From: Chromera velia
Taxonomy: Eukaryota > Sar > Chromeraceae
NCBI GenBank assembly: GCA_018398765.1
Contig: JAHBMJ010001466.1
Location: 1 to 20,469, forward strand
Direction: 5' to 3'
DNA length: 20,469 nt
Of the stretch, positions 1 through 9,098 are shown in pieces (position 1 is the stretch's first letter; each line of letters opens with the position of its first letter). The notes under the pieces are model-generated. The model did no database searches and had not been told where the DNA came from. It worked only from the letters and a program-made list of their open reading frames with translations. The translations under genes and the position numbers were made by a program.

Positions 1-842
1 AAATTGCATATGACTTTTTGTTGATACGATAAAGTTAGAGCACGTACCAAAATTGAGGTGACAATCACTCAGCTTTATGGCACTTCCTTTTCCTCTTCTT
101 CATGATCACTTTCTTCAATGTGAATCAAATCGATCAGTGGTGGGAGTTGCTGAGAGCTTTTTCTCTAGTTTTTCGGCTTTTCAGGGGTGGGTACTCCTGG
201 GCTTCTATTCAGTTGCGGAGAGATGACAACGGGGTGAGACGGAGAACCGCGCATACATTTGCTATTGCTGTTGGTGTTGGAACCGTCCTATTTCTGGGCA
301 GCTAAGCATCTAGAGTTGGTAAGTTTGGCTACCCTCTGTGCCGTGCCAGGGCCGACAACAAGCCCCTTGTATTAAAGGTAAATATAGAGAGGTCGGTAGC
401 CTTCCTCACCCGGCTCTAAAAACAAATGCCTCCTTCTTCCCGTTTGACCTTGTCAGATTGTATGACATGTCTTTACGGGGTGTAAAATGTTTGCAGACGC
501 TTAAAAAGGGGGCCGTAAAAGATGTTCCAGCACCAGAAAAGTCAACACAGCTGTTCGGGAAAACGTTCAGCTGATCGGTTTACCTCTGCATGAAGTAAAA
601 AAGGGTGAAACGTCAATTTCAATGCAGCTTAAAACGTTTTTTTTTTGAGAGCAAACCATCAAGATTTAGGTTTTTTCATTTGAATCAGCATGCGTGATGG
701 GTCGGTACTTGCAAAAGGTTTTTCGGGACCTTCATATTTGAGGTTGAAAGTCATATTGATCAAATATTTGATCGTATTTGATAGGTCTTTAAATACTAGG
801 TCCTCCCTGACTGGATATTTGATTTGAGCTTAAGCCCTACCT
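1..842. other. Non-coding flank, no recognisable gene
   Basis: I see no convincing gene here. Short open frames occur on both strands but have no recognisable motif and no good start context. The stretch becomes AT-rich after about 600, with runs of T and repeated ATTTGAT-like words near 750-830 that lead into the pentamer tract at 843. Confidence 0.5.
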
Positions 843-877
843 CAAATCAAATCAAATCAAATCAAATCAAATCAAAC
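843..877. repeat. (CAAAT)n pentanucleotide microsatellite
   Basis: Six perfect CAAAT units are followed by one CAAAC unit. The sequence just upstream is rich in ATTTGATTTGAG, the partial complement of the unit, so the tract can fold back on its flank. No function is implied. Confidence 0.9.
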
Positions 878-1125
878 ATGGTCACTACACACGCCATCGT
901 TGTCTGCCAAGACTAGTGGCCTAGCCTTCGAGGCTTCCAACGTTCGGCAAGAGACAAGCTCGGCAGCCCTCCCCCAAAGGAGAAAGCACACGCAAAAACA
1001 TGATAAATGACCTCCAACGGCTCAAAAAAGGCTTGTCTTGAACTATGAGAAAAGGTCGGCTTTAAACGCTGGCCGGTCTGTAGGATTAAAAGATGAACGG
1101 GGGGAGCCAAACTACCTGCCTTCTT

Positions 1126-1441
1126 CTATTCCATCTCTCTCTTTTTCTCTTTTTCTTTTTTCCTGACTGGTGTTTCGTATACAGGGAAATTCACCTTATC
1201 ACAGTCGTCTTGAAGTGCTCCATGGCATATGTATACGTATGACTTGCCATCCTGACCCAGGTGGAAAACTCCCATCGAGTCATATCCCCAGATTTTCACC
1301 ATCTCCTCCAATTTTCTTCTTTTACACAGTACTGCCTTCTCAAAACTGGCTACAGCCGTGAGTACGGCTTGTCTGGTCGATATTGAAGGAAGGTTGAAAC
1401 CTAGAAGGCTGGCATCTACCCTCAGGCATGTAGAGTCACGG
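1126..1441 (-). pseudogene. Candidate host exon cut by the LTR retrotransposon
   Basis: Read on the minus strand, this stretch is open for about 105 codons from the retrotransposon edge to a TAG at 1126. The translation has a globular-protein composition (for example KIWGYDSMGVFHLG and YVYICHGALQDDCD), not low complexity. If the element and one CACGG copy are removed, the frame continues into 8168-8201. There a minus-strand pyrimidine-rich sequence ending in CACATAG at 8202-8210 would serve as a 3' splice site. A possible 5' splice site, AAG|GTGAAT, lies near the C-terminal end of the open stretch. The last residues (lysine/glutamate-rich) come from a polypyrimidine tract on the plus strand and may be intron. 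I do not recognise the protein family. It could be an exon of a disrupted gene, a fragment of another mobile element, or a chance open frame. Confidence 0.3.
1437..1441. repeat. Target-site duplication, left copy (CACGG)
   Basis: CACGG directly precedes the TGTTAGG start of the 5' LTR. The same five bases follow the CCAACA end of the 3' LTR at 8168-8172. Five-bp duplications are usual for Ty3/gypsy integration, and the match fixes both outer boundaries of the element. Confidence 0.92.
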
Positions 1442-1854
1442 TGTTAGGCCTCAGAGACGAGCGGCCGGGGTGGCGCTCTGGGCCGAAGGGACGCGAGGAG
1501 TGCAGTCCCGGAGGACTAAAGTGATTGACGCACGCCGCGCACGCGAGTCATGCAACACTTTCCAAACAACACTTGATTGCGTTGCACGGAATTGAACAAA
1601 CAGACTGTATTGCAATAAATGAAAAGACGTCATAGAGAAATGATGATACAGAGTCTCCTTCTGTATTGGATATGCGCAATACAGAACGTCCGAATTAAAT
1701 CTAAATAAACGTGGTTGAAAGATTCAGAGCACCATGCGTCACAGTCTCTATGCAATGTCCAATCAAAGTGGAAGAACGACCCGAACCAAGGATGCACAGA
1801 CTTTACACGTAAGTTGATAGTCGTCATGCTGCCGTCATGCTAGCCATACCAACA
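1442..1854 (+). repeat. 5' LTR
   Basis: This 413-bp LTR runs from TGTTAGG to CCAACA, giving the short terminal inverted repeat TGTT/AACA. It aligns with 7747-8167 with eight substitutions (at 1493, 1504, 1517, 1724, 1742, 1768, 1809 and 1838). Seven are transitions and one is a G/C transversion. It also lacks 8 bp present near the end of the 3' copy. It contains an AATAAA at 1614-1619. The promoter within it was not identified with confidence. Confidence 0.95.
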
Positions 1855-1858
1855 AAAG

Positions 1859-1874
1859 TGGTAGACAGAGCACG
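1859..1874 (+). other. Primer-binding site candidate
   Basis: TGGTAGACAGAGCACG starts four bases after the LTR end. TGG complements the CCA end of a tRNA. TGGTA...CAGAGC resembles the initiator-methionine tRNA PBS used by many gypsy elements, but with two bases (GA) where one is usual. Position and TGG make this the likely minus-strand primer site. The tRNA identity is an inference. Confidence 0.6.
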
Positions 1875-2020
1875 TTCTTTTTCACGGCCTCTGTTTCTCT
1901 TTCGTTGCAGCCATCTCTGGGACCACACAATCGGGAAGGGCTTACCTCAACCCTTCCTTGCCAGCCAACCAGGCAGTCAATCAGTGGTTCCAGGAGCTCT
2001 TCGAGGAAGACGAAGAGGAG

Positions 2021-3199
2021 ATGGCAGACAACCAGCAGCTGCAGCAGCAAATTGCCAACCTGCAGCAGCAGCTGGCACAGTTGCAGACAGATCTGGCACA
2101 GGCATAGGCAACCTTCAGACGGCACAACAGCAAGCCCAGCAACAGGCCCAGCAACAAGCCCAACAGCAATAAGCCCAGCTACAAGCCTAACAACAAGCCT
2201 AACAGCCCGTCCAGCAACAGCAGCAGCAAAATCCCGACGATGTCGACCTCTCTAAACTCAAGTCTCTTGACATCCGCACAATTGTGAAGGAATTTGACCC
2301 AGACAAAGACTGTCCGGTCGAGTGGTGGGAGATGTTTGAGGCAAAGGCTTCGAAGGTAAAGCTGACAGACGCAGAGTGGTAGATGCTCGTGGAGAAGCAT
2401 CTCATCAAGCCCATCACACGGGAGTGGTTGGCCCAGGAGAGCAAGAAACGCTTGACCTTCCAACAACTCAAGGATGCCTTCTTACTCCGGTGGACCCCAA
2501 CAGAGACCGAGAAGAACCAGGCAGTGTACGAGCTTTCTATGCTTAAACTGGCCCCTCGTGATGACTTCAAAACGCACAAAGAGGCATTCGAGAAACTCAT
2601 GCGAATCTTTTAACCTGGACATCCACACCAAACCCGAGTCATGCCCTTCCTGGGCACCCTGTACCCGTCTCTCTCCTTGGATTTGACCAGGGAGCCCACT
2701 GTGTACAACGACTACCACCAGCTCGTCGCTCGAGTTTGTTTTCTGCACTCACAGCAGAAGGGCAAGGCACAAGTCGCAGCTGCAGACGCGAATCAAAATC
2801 CGAAGGGCAAGCAGAAGCAGGAGCAGCCGAAGAGTGAGCGATTCGACAAACTGGAGGCTCAAATTGCTGCACTCACCCAGTTTCTCACACAGGCCGCCCC
2901 GACTCAGTATGGGCAGGCAGGCAGCAACTCAGTATGGGTTCAATCGGGGTCGAGGGGGCTGGGCAGGGGGGGGCAGAGGAGGATTTGAAGGAGGCCGAGG
3001 GCAACCAGCGCCCTCGAACTTTCCTTCCTATCCGTCCCATCCCTCAACCGGGTTTTTCTCTGAAACCCTCCTCCCAGGGAGCAATACTCTCGGGCATCCA
3101 AACTATATCGGCTGCCGGAACTGTAGGTCTAAAGCCCACCGTGTTAAGCAGTGCCCTCTTCCTCCGAAGCCGGGAAATGGGGGGGGAGGTCAGGTCTAG
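2021..3199 (+). pseudogene. gag: gag (capsid/nucleocapsid), frameshifted and stop-interrupted
   Basis: The ATG at 2021 begins a glutamine-rich coiled coil (MADNQQLQQQ...). The frame stops at TAG 2105 and then continues one frame over from about 2110 as a (Q/A)-rich repeat. A capsid-like region follows (WWEMFEAK, LVEKHLIKPITREWL and TFQQLKDAFLLRW at about 2310-2490, then MPFLGTLYPSL at about 2641). This frame has stops at 2170, 2188, 2200, 2380 and 2611. Near 2915, at a duplicated ACTCAGTATGGG, the sense frame returns to that of the ATG. It reads through an RG/GG-rich linker into one CX2CX4HX4C zinc knuckle (3113-3154), the nucleocapsid RNA-binding motif, and ends at TAG 3197-3199. The gag role (particle assembly, RNA packaging) is family knowledge. 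This copy could not be translated as one protein. Confidence 0.85.
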
Positions 3200-3241
3200 A
3201 GGCGGGCCCGATCTCACATCATGTGGTCTACAGAGACCTGC
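3179..3241 (+). promoter_or_regulatory. Possible -1 ribosomal frameshift site between gag and pol
   Basis: An eight-G run (3179-3186) followed by A fits a slippery heptamer G_GGG_GGA in the gag frame. The gag stop (TAG 3197) lies ten bases beyond it, and pol continues in the -1 frame. CAGGTCT (3191-3197) can pair with AGACCTG (about 3233-3240) as a downstream stem. The 3-nt spacer is shorter than usual. A simple one-base loss in the G run, or a homopolymer miscount, would look the same. Confidence 0.4.
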
Positions 3242-4368
3242 CTCCTCTCGTTCCTGCCGTGTGTGCAAGAGAGGAGGACCCCATGTGCATGTCTGCCAGT
3301 CACCCTCGCAGGGAGGAGGAGAGTCGCCCTGCTGTCTCGGCGCAAGTTGCGTCTGTTGAGGTGAAACCACGTCCGTGGGTGAGTGTTTTGCTTTTTGGAA
3401 AGCCCGTGTCTGCATTGCTTGATTCAGGTTCCCAACTTACTTTCGTTGATGTGGGGTGCCTTGCTGCTGCCGATGTGGAGATGAAATCCCCCAGTGTGGG
3501 GTTGGTTGCTTTGGGCAATAATTCAGTGCCGTATGTTGGAGAGACAATTGCTGAGATTGCACATCCCTCAGATCCCTGGAAAACGTTTGAACACCCGGTG
3601 TTGGTGGCTGAGGGTTCGGGGTATGACATTGTGTTGGGCATGGATTTCTTGAGGTGGCACCCGGAGGTGAGGTATACATTTGAAAAAGACAGGTTGCAGG
3701 TGGAAGACCTGCCAGAGTTCGGTGTGTGGTATGATGATGGGGTGGAGCCAACAAAGGTGTGTGTGGTAAAGAGAACAAGGGTTCCTGCGTGGCATCGCAG
3801 TCTCCTGCACGTGCGAATCGATGCACCAGATGGAGCAAATGTCCTCATCCAAAAAGGGTTTCCCCGTTCCCTTCCGGGTCTTGCGGTGCCTGCACAGATC
3901 GCGACTGTCCGTGCAGGTGTGGCTGTGATCGAGGTCACGAACGTCTCCTGTTCAAAATTAACGGTGGGACCAAAAGTGACCTTGACACACGCTGAGCCCT
4001 CAACCCACATAGCCGCAGTCAGTGCCGTTTCGGCGTCTCTCACTCAGTCCAAGCCGGTCCCTTTCCCTTCGTCTCCTCCCTGTCCTCAGCCTTCTGCTCA
4101 GGTGGGAGGTACCCGTGCATCCGTCCCTCCTGACCCAGGGGGAAAGTCAACATCCAAAGAGGGAGTGAAGGGAGGGAAGGAGCAAACGGACCTGCCTCCT
4201 ATCGATTTGAGTGCCGTGCCAGAGGAGTGGAAGCCGCAGTATTTGGAGTTGTTAGAGGAATTTTCAGACATTTGGAGTAGAGAGAGATTCGATGTGGGAA
4301 CGTTGAGGCTTCAGGGGAAGCCCTATTACGCAAAAATTCTGACAAACACAGACACACCGGTCCGATAG
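3188..4368 (+). pseudogene. pol: pol segment 1: aspartic protease (retropepsin-like)
   Basis: This is the N-terminal part of pol in the -1 frame relative to the end of gag. The active-site motif LLDSGS is at 3415-3432 (DSG catalytic triplet), followed by the second conserved segment DIVLGMDFL at about 3628-3654, the usual flap/ILG region of gypsy proteases. The protease would mature Gag-Pol inside the particle. After it comes a proline/serine-rich linker (about 4030-4200) and the start of the RT module (EWKPQYLELLEEFSDIW). The segment ends at an in-frame TAG (4366-4368) just before the conserved RT entry, where related elements read through without a stop. No separate start codon is needed if pol is made by frameshifting. 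Confidence 0.88.
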
Positions 4369-4761
4369 AGCCAGAACCGCGTGCCCTATCATCGCAGAGA
4401 CGAAGTCAAGAAGGAGCTTGACGCAATGCAGGAAGAGGGAATCATCAAGCCTTCACAGTCACCGTGGGCAGCACCTGTTGTCCTTATGAAGAAGCCTGAT
4501 GGGTCCATCCGCTTTTGCCTTGACTTCAGACGTCTGAATGAAGTCATCAAGCGGGACTTTTTCCCCCTCCCTCGCATCCAGGAGACCCTCGACCGTTTAG
4601 CCGGTTCCTCTGTGTTTTCCGCCTTGGATTACACATCCGGCTATCATCAGATCCTTCTGGATCCAGATGATGCAGAGAAGACCGCATTCATCACCCCCTT
4701 TGGACTTTTTGAGTTCGTTAGAATGCCGTTTAGTCTTGTGAATGCCCCTGCGATCTTTTAG
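4369..4761 (+). pseudogene. pol: pol segment 2: reverse transcriptase, fingers and palm (N-terminal half)
   Basis: This segment carries the typical gypsy RT blocks: [19 protein letters not shown], then [11 protein letters not shown], then [13 protein letters not shown] with the first catalytic Asp, then [19 protein letters not shown]. It is cut by TAG 4759-4761 directly after NAPAIF, where the family almost invariably has Gln (AT/IFQ). The reading frame is the same as in the segments before and after, so only the stop codons separate them. The RT copies element RNA into DNA inside the particle. Confidence 0.93.
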
Positions 4762-5838
4762 CGGGCAATCATTATGTCGATGGTCCTTGCAGCCCTCCCG
4801 AGAGACATAGCGCTCGTCTACGTTGACGACGTGATTGTCTTTTTGCGAGGGCATCAGCAGCATCTGCAGGACTTGAGGGAGGTTTTCCTTCTCGTCCGAG
4901 TTGCAGGTCTCAAGTTGCGGTTGGAGAAGGCACAAATTGGAAAGGTGGAGGTTGAGTATCTTGGGCACACCGTCTCTGCTCGGGGTGTGCGTCCAAGCAA
5001 GAAGAACACCGAGAAGGTCAAGAATTGGCCGACCCCAACTAACCGTGCACGTCTGCGCACGTTTGTCTTCCTGTGCAATTATTACCGCTCTTTTGTCTCT
5101 GGGTTCGCACGGATAGCTCACCCTCTCAATGAGCTTCTCCAGCCTTTTGACGAGAAGGGACAGCTGCGCCCCTTTATCTGGACAGCAGAAGCCGATGCAG
5201 CTTTCCAAGAGCTGCGCTGTTGTCTCACTGAGCCCCCCGTTCTGTACTTTCCCAACATGCACACTCCCTTCATTGTGAAGCCCGACGCATGTGATGTGTC
5301 GATTGGGGGAGTGCTCATGCAACTTAAAGACGGGAAAGAGCGGGTGGTTGCGTATGCGAGCAGAAGGCTGCAGGGTACTGAGTTGAATTATGGAATGCCA
5401 GAGAAGGAGGCGTTAGCTGGGTTGTTTTGTTGCAGACAGTGGCGACATTATTTGCTTGGCAGCTCCGTCTTTCTCCGCGTGATTCACACAGATCACAAGC
5501 CGAATCTGGCTATGGAGAAGAATAAGCTTGCCAACAAGCGGATAGAGAAATGGGCATTAGAGCTGCAGGAGTATGGGCTGCAGTTTCTGTACAAAGAGAA
5601 AAAGAGCCACACGGATGCAGATGCGGTGTCGAGGATGCCCATGCCGGCTGAACACTCAGTCAACACAGGGGCCCCGTTCTGTCGACACTGCTCTCGTCCG
5701 GTCGACAGAGGCAGCGCGGAGAGGCCGGGCTTTGAGGCCGCGATTGCTGGGGCGACAGGGAATGCCCTCCCCATGCAAGTGGCTCTCCCCTTTCTTGAAA
5801 AGGTCCGTTCCTCTGTTCCCTCTGACCCTGCTGTGTGA
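4762..5838 (+). pseudogene. pol: pol segment 3: reverse transcriptase C-terminal half and RNase H
   Basis: The segment opens with the rest of the RT palm. The YVDD catalytic box is at 4819-4830, then YLGHTVSARGV and a thumb/connection region (NYYRSFVSGFARIAHPL). RNase H follows. Its acidic residues are visible as PDACD (Asp at 5284), EKEAL (Glu at 5407), HTDHK (Asp at 5491) and ADAVSR (Asp at 5620). RNase H removes the RNA strand during reverse transcription. The segment ends at TGA 5836-5838, in the spacer before integrase. A single C-to-T change in CGA (Arg) would explain that stop. Confidence 0.92.
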
Positions 5839-7503
5839 GACGTGTATGAGTATTTGAAGACGGGCACTCTACCCACTGAAGGAAATCGAATGAAAGCAGT
5901 GATGGCGCAGAAGAGTCTCTTTGAATTGTGGGATGGGTTGCTGTACCGTTATGTGGGAGAGACGGAACAGCTGTATATGCCCGCACACCTGAGAGAGACT
6001 GTCATGGTGATGCACCATGACCATCCGATGGGAGGCCACATTGCAGGCAGACATTTGGCAGAGAGGTTGTTGAGAGAATTCTGGTGGCCAGGTCTTCGGA
6101 AAGATGTGGGGGAATGGGTAGAGAAGTGTCGTCCGTGCCAAGAAAGGAGAGCAGCAGCACCGCAGAGAACCCCTCATACGCTCCCCGTCCCGAGCCGCCC
6201 TTTTCAGGTGGTTGGGATCGATGTGAAGGGACCCTTTCCGCTGACAAAACGAGGGAACCGATTCGTTCTCGTGGTGACGTGTGCACTCACCCGATGGCCC
6301 GAGACATTTGCCCTCCCCGAAGTGCCTAGATGGATGATGGCGAAAATTCTCTTCAAGGAGATCATTTGCCGCTACGGGTTCATTGAGGTGTTGGTGTCCG
6401 ATCGTGGCACGAACTTCCTCAGTGAAATCGTAAGGGAGCTCCTTGCTCTCATGCGTTCCCGACACCACACCACTACTGGATACCATCCGCAGACGAACGG
6501 GATCCCAGAACGCTTCAACCGTTCCTGGGCAGAAGGGGTAGGGAAGCAGTTAGATGATGAGAAGGGGGATTGGGATCTGTACCTTCAGCCCTTCAATGCT
6601 GCCTACCGCACGGCCCCCCATTCTGAAACGGGGCTGTCTCCATTTGAGCTTCTCTTCGTACACACACCGCAGTCTGTGCTGAGAGTTCAGCCAATCGCAG
6701 AAGGAGCCAGAGCACCCCCTGTCTGCTATGATGAGTACTATGGATTCATTCGGCAAAAGCGAGTGGAAAAGATTGACAGAGCGGTCAACCGAGCAGAGAG
6801 GGAGCGACAGGCAAGAGAGAGACGAAATCCCCCGCGCATGACTCGAAGGTTTCGAGTGGGAGATCGCGTTCTCCTCCGTCGTCCTGTCCCTCAGCTCGGC
6901 TTCCCTGCTTTCAGTGCGAAGGCAGATGGACCTTTTGTCGTGGTCGGCACACCACGCAACCGACCGCATGTCGCTGTGATTCGACCGATTGGAGGAAAGA
7001 AGAGGGAAGTTGTGAGTGAGGACCGATTGCAGTTATGGGAAGAAGAAAAGAAGGATGGAGATGGACATGAGGGGGGAGGGGAAGAGATCCCCGCAGGTCC
7101 GCGAGCAGCGTCTCGTGTGAGAGAGGATGATGGAGAGGCAGAGGAAGACTCTACAGAAGACAAGAGAGAGAGAGAAGAGAAGCCTGTCCCCTGCTTGGGC
7201 GATTGCCCCGCCACATTCAGGATAGGGGACGATCCTGAGATGGATAAGCTTTTCGACGAGCTCGGACTGGGAGATGAGTTGGAGGTTCGTCCAGAGGAAA
7301 GGCAGCGAGAGAGGGGAAGACGGAAAGCGCCTCAGCCAGTACGGATTCTGGCTGGACGGCCCTCAGAGGAAGGAGAGGAGGAGTATCGAGTCTCCTTCGA
7401 TGATGGGACTTTTGCATGGATGAAGGAGAGTGAGGTGGATGCACCAGAGTTGGTAGGTGCATACGAGAGAGCAAAGGAGAAATTTTTCCGGCAAGTGCAA
7501 TGA
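5839..7503 (+). pseudogene. pol: pol segment 4: integrase with GPF module and chromodomain-like tail
   Basis: This is the longest uninterrupted piece (about 555 codons). The zinc-binding HHCC domain uses His at about 6022-6037 and CRPC (Cys at 6127 and 6136). The DDE core has Asp 6220 (GIDVKGP), Asp 6400 (SDRGTNF) and Glu 6508 (GIPERFNR). That is exactly D-x35-E between the last two. The C-terminal DNA-binding region has RVGDRVLLRR and a GPF triplet at 6928-6936. A strongly charged linker (about 7030-7190) leads to a chromodomain-like segment at 7339-7485. It ends at TGA 7501-7503. All integrase catalytic residues are intact, in contrast to the damaged gag and RT. Confidence 0.93.
7339..7485 (+). 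other. Divergent chromodomain-like segment of integrase
   Basis: The last about 50 residues read as a beta-rich stretch, EYRVSFDDGTFAWMKESEV, followed by a helical PELVGAYERAKEKF. The order (EYxVxF, then Trp, then E/ExV, then a C-terminal helix) matches the EYLVKW...TWEPEENL...I..F layout of chromovirus chromodomains. However, the WKGY core is replaced by SFDDG. Chromodomains steer integration to marked chromatin; that role here is inference. Confidence 0.5.
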
Positions 7504-7746
7504 ATGTCTCGCTGTGATTGCTGTCTTTGTCTTTCTGAGTGGTTGAGTGAGGCAAACCCTCTTTCCCTTTTTGCTCGAATGTGTGAAAGGATGGACGCAT
7601 CCGAAGCCTCTGTGAATGAAAGGAGACGACCTCGTCGGGGTACAGGCAGCCCCCGGGAGTTCGAGTGGTATGTGACATATTGACGTGTCTCTGCTTTGTC
7701 CTTTGCATAATCTGCTCGGGACGAGTAGACTGGAGGGGGGAGTGGT
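7504..7746 (+). other. 3' untranslated leader and polypurine tract of the element
   Basis: About 230 bases without a gene separate the pol stop from the 3' LTR. The polypurine tract GGAGGGGGGAGTGG (7732-7745) directly abuts the LTR. It is the expected RNase-H-resistant primer for plus-strand DNA synthesis. Confidence 0.85.
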
Positions 7747-8167
7747 TGTTAGGCCTCAGAGACGAGCGGCCGGGGTGGCGCTCTGGGCCGAAGGGACACG
7801 AGGAGTGCGGTCCCGGAGGACCAAAGTGATTGACGCACGCCGCGCACGCGAGTCATGCAACACTTTCCAAACAACACTTGATTGCGTTGCACGGAATTGA
7901 ACAAACAGACTGTATTGCAATAAATGAAAAGACGTCATAGAGAAATGATGATACAGAGTCTCCTTCTGTATTGGATATGCGCAATACAGAACGTCCGAAT
8001 TAAATCTAAATAAACGTGGTTGAAAGATCCAGAGCACCATGCGTCATAGTCTCTATGCAATGTCCAATCAAACTGGAAGAACGACCCGAACCAAGGATGC
8101 ACAGACTTTACACATAAGTTGATAGTCGTCATGCTGCCGTCACGCTAGCCATACCATGATACCAACA
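7747..8167 (+). repeat. 3' LTR
   Basis: This 421-bp LTR begins TGTTAGG and ends CCAACA. It is colinear with 1442-1854 apart from eight substitutions and an 8-bp insertion near its end, where ATACC is partly duplicated (ATACCATGATACC instead of ATACC). An AATAAA lies at 7919-7924. The PPT precedes it and the CACGG target duplication follows it. Confidence 0.95.
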
Positions 8168-8172
8168 CACGG
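8168..8172. repeat. Target-site duplication, right copy (CACGG)
   Basis: These five bases are identical to 1437-1441. They follow directly after the CCAACA end of the 3' LTR. Confidence 0.92.
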
Positions 8173-8201
8173 GCACGGCCGTGTTTATCATGGTTCTGGA
8201 T

Positions 8202-9042
8202 CTATGTGGGATAGAAAGCCCAGCTCGCAGGCGTCTCCTCAGTCGGTTGAAGCTCATACGTTCCCTAATAAGTGTTATAAAACAAGTGAGCTCGGAGTCC
8301 CCTATAGTTTCAATTGACAATAACTTACACTCTTTTTTAAAGCGTTTTAACTGCTATTATAATTTAGTATTAAAGGTTATTATTATATATTATTATAAAA
8401 AATGTTTTAATCACTTATTCTTACGTACACCTATCTTATAGGGTTACATACACAATCATTTTTTTTTAAAATGTGATGTTACACTGGCACATTGTTTTAT
8501 TACATAATTTGATAAAATTGTAATGAATGAACCGTAAGGCCGCGATAGAAAGCTTTGAACAATTACTTTTTGAAACGTGTGCATCTATAATGGAGGATCT
8601 ACTGAAAATAAATGTTCATATTCCAACTGTTTGTGAAAAAAGTAGAAATTCATGGCACTTCTACCTCTCTGCACATGTGGCGTGTCAGTGCTTCCGTACT
8701 CTTCGTCACTGAATTTTGTTTGTTTGTCTTAAATACGAGGAGGTTGGTATCTAAACCTCTTGCATTCGCTTGCAATGCCATCAGTGAAAATCTATTGGGA
8801 GACCATCTCTTAATTATAATTTGTCTTGAAGCAAACTGAAGGAATTTGTTAAAGTGACTGTCATGTGACTGTCTGCATGAGTGAAAAAGAGTTGATGAAA
8901 GCAAACGAAGGAACTGTATGAAGGTAAGCCAATATACTGATCGACTCGGAGCTGCACCTCCAAAAATTCTTGTACTTTGAGCATGCTTCAGGACATTAAT
9001 CGATCTCCGTGGTGTGCATATTGGTAAGTCTGACTGGATATT

Positions 9043-9098
<56 letters not shown>

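Larger units (their letters stand above)
1442..8167 (+). mobile_element. Ty3/gypsy LTR retrotransposon, structurally full length but coding-defective
   Basis: The element is 6,726 bp. In order it has a 5' LTR (1442-1854), PBS (1859), gag (2021-3199), pol (3188-7503), PPT (7732-7745) and 3' LTR (7747-8167). The order protease, RT, RNase H, integrase is that of Ty3/gypsy (Metaviridae), not Ty1/copia. A C-terminal chromodomain-like segment places it tentatively with chromoviruses. The LTRs differ by eight substitutions and one 8-bp indel, so the insertion is fairly recent. Even so, gag-pol contains nine premature stops and at least two frameshifts besides the gag-pol frame change. It is therefore a defective copy that could move only with proteins supplied in trans. 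It lies on the plus strand and interrupts a minus-strand open frame. Confidence 0.95.

Noticed and set aside
2611..2686. Alternative gag reading in the next frame after the stop at 2611
   Set aside because: It would need two compensating frameshifts within about 30 bases, whereas one C-to-T change keeps the frame into MPFLGTLYP. The single stop is simpler, though not proven.
3300..4043. Long minus-strand open frame (about 247 codons) opposite the protease region
   Set aside because: It lies antisense to a well-supported protease with the DSGS and ILG motifs, and its translation has no recognisable domain. It is a shadow of the sense frame.
4597..5322. Minus-strand open frame of about 241 codons opposite RT/RNase H
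   Set aside because: It is antisense to conserved RT motifs and has no domain of its own.
808..9042. Shared 12-mer TGACTGGATATT upstream of both the (CAAAT)n and (ATT)n tracts
   Set aside because: In a 20-kb window several chance 12-mer matches are expected, and the likeness does not extend further.
9048..9098. (ATT)n tract considered as a CRISPR-like or regulatory array
   Set aside because: It is a plain trinucleotide microsatellite without spacers.
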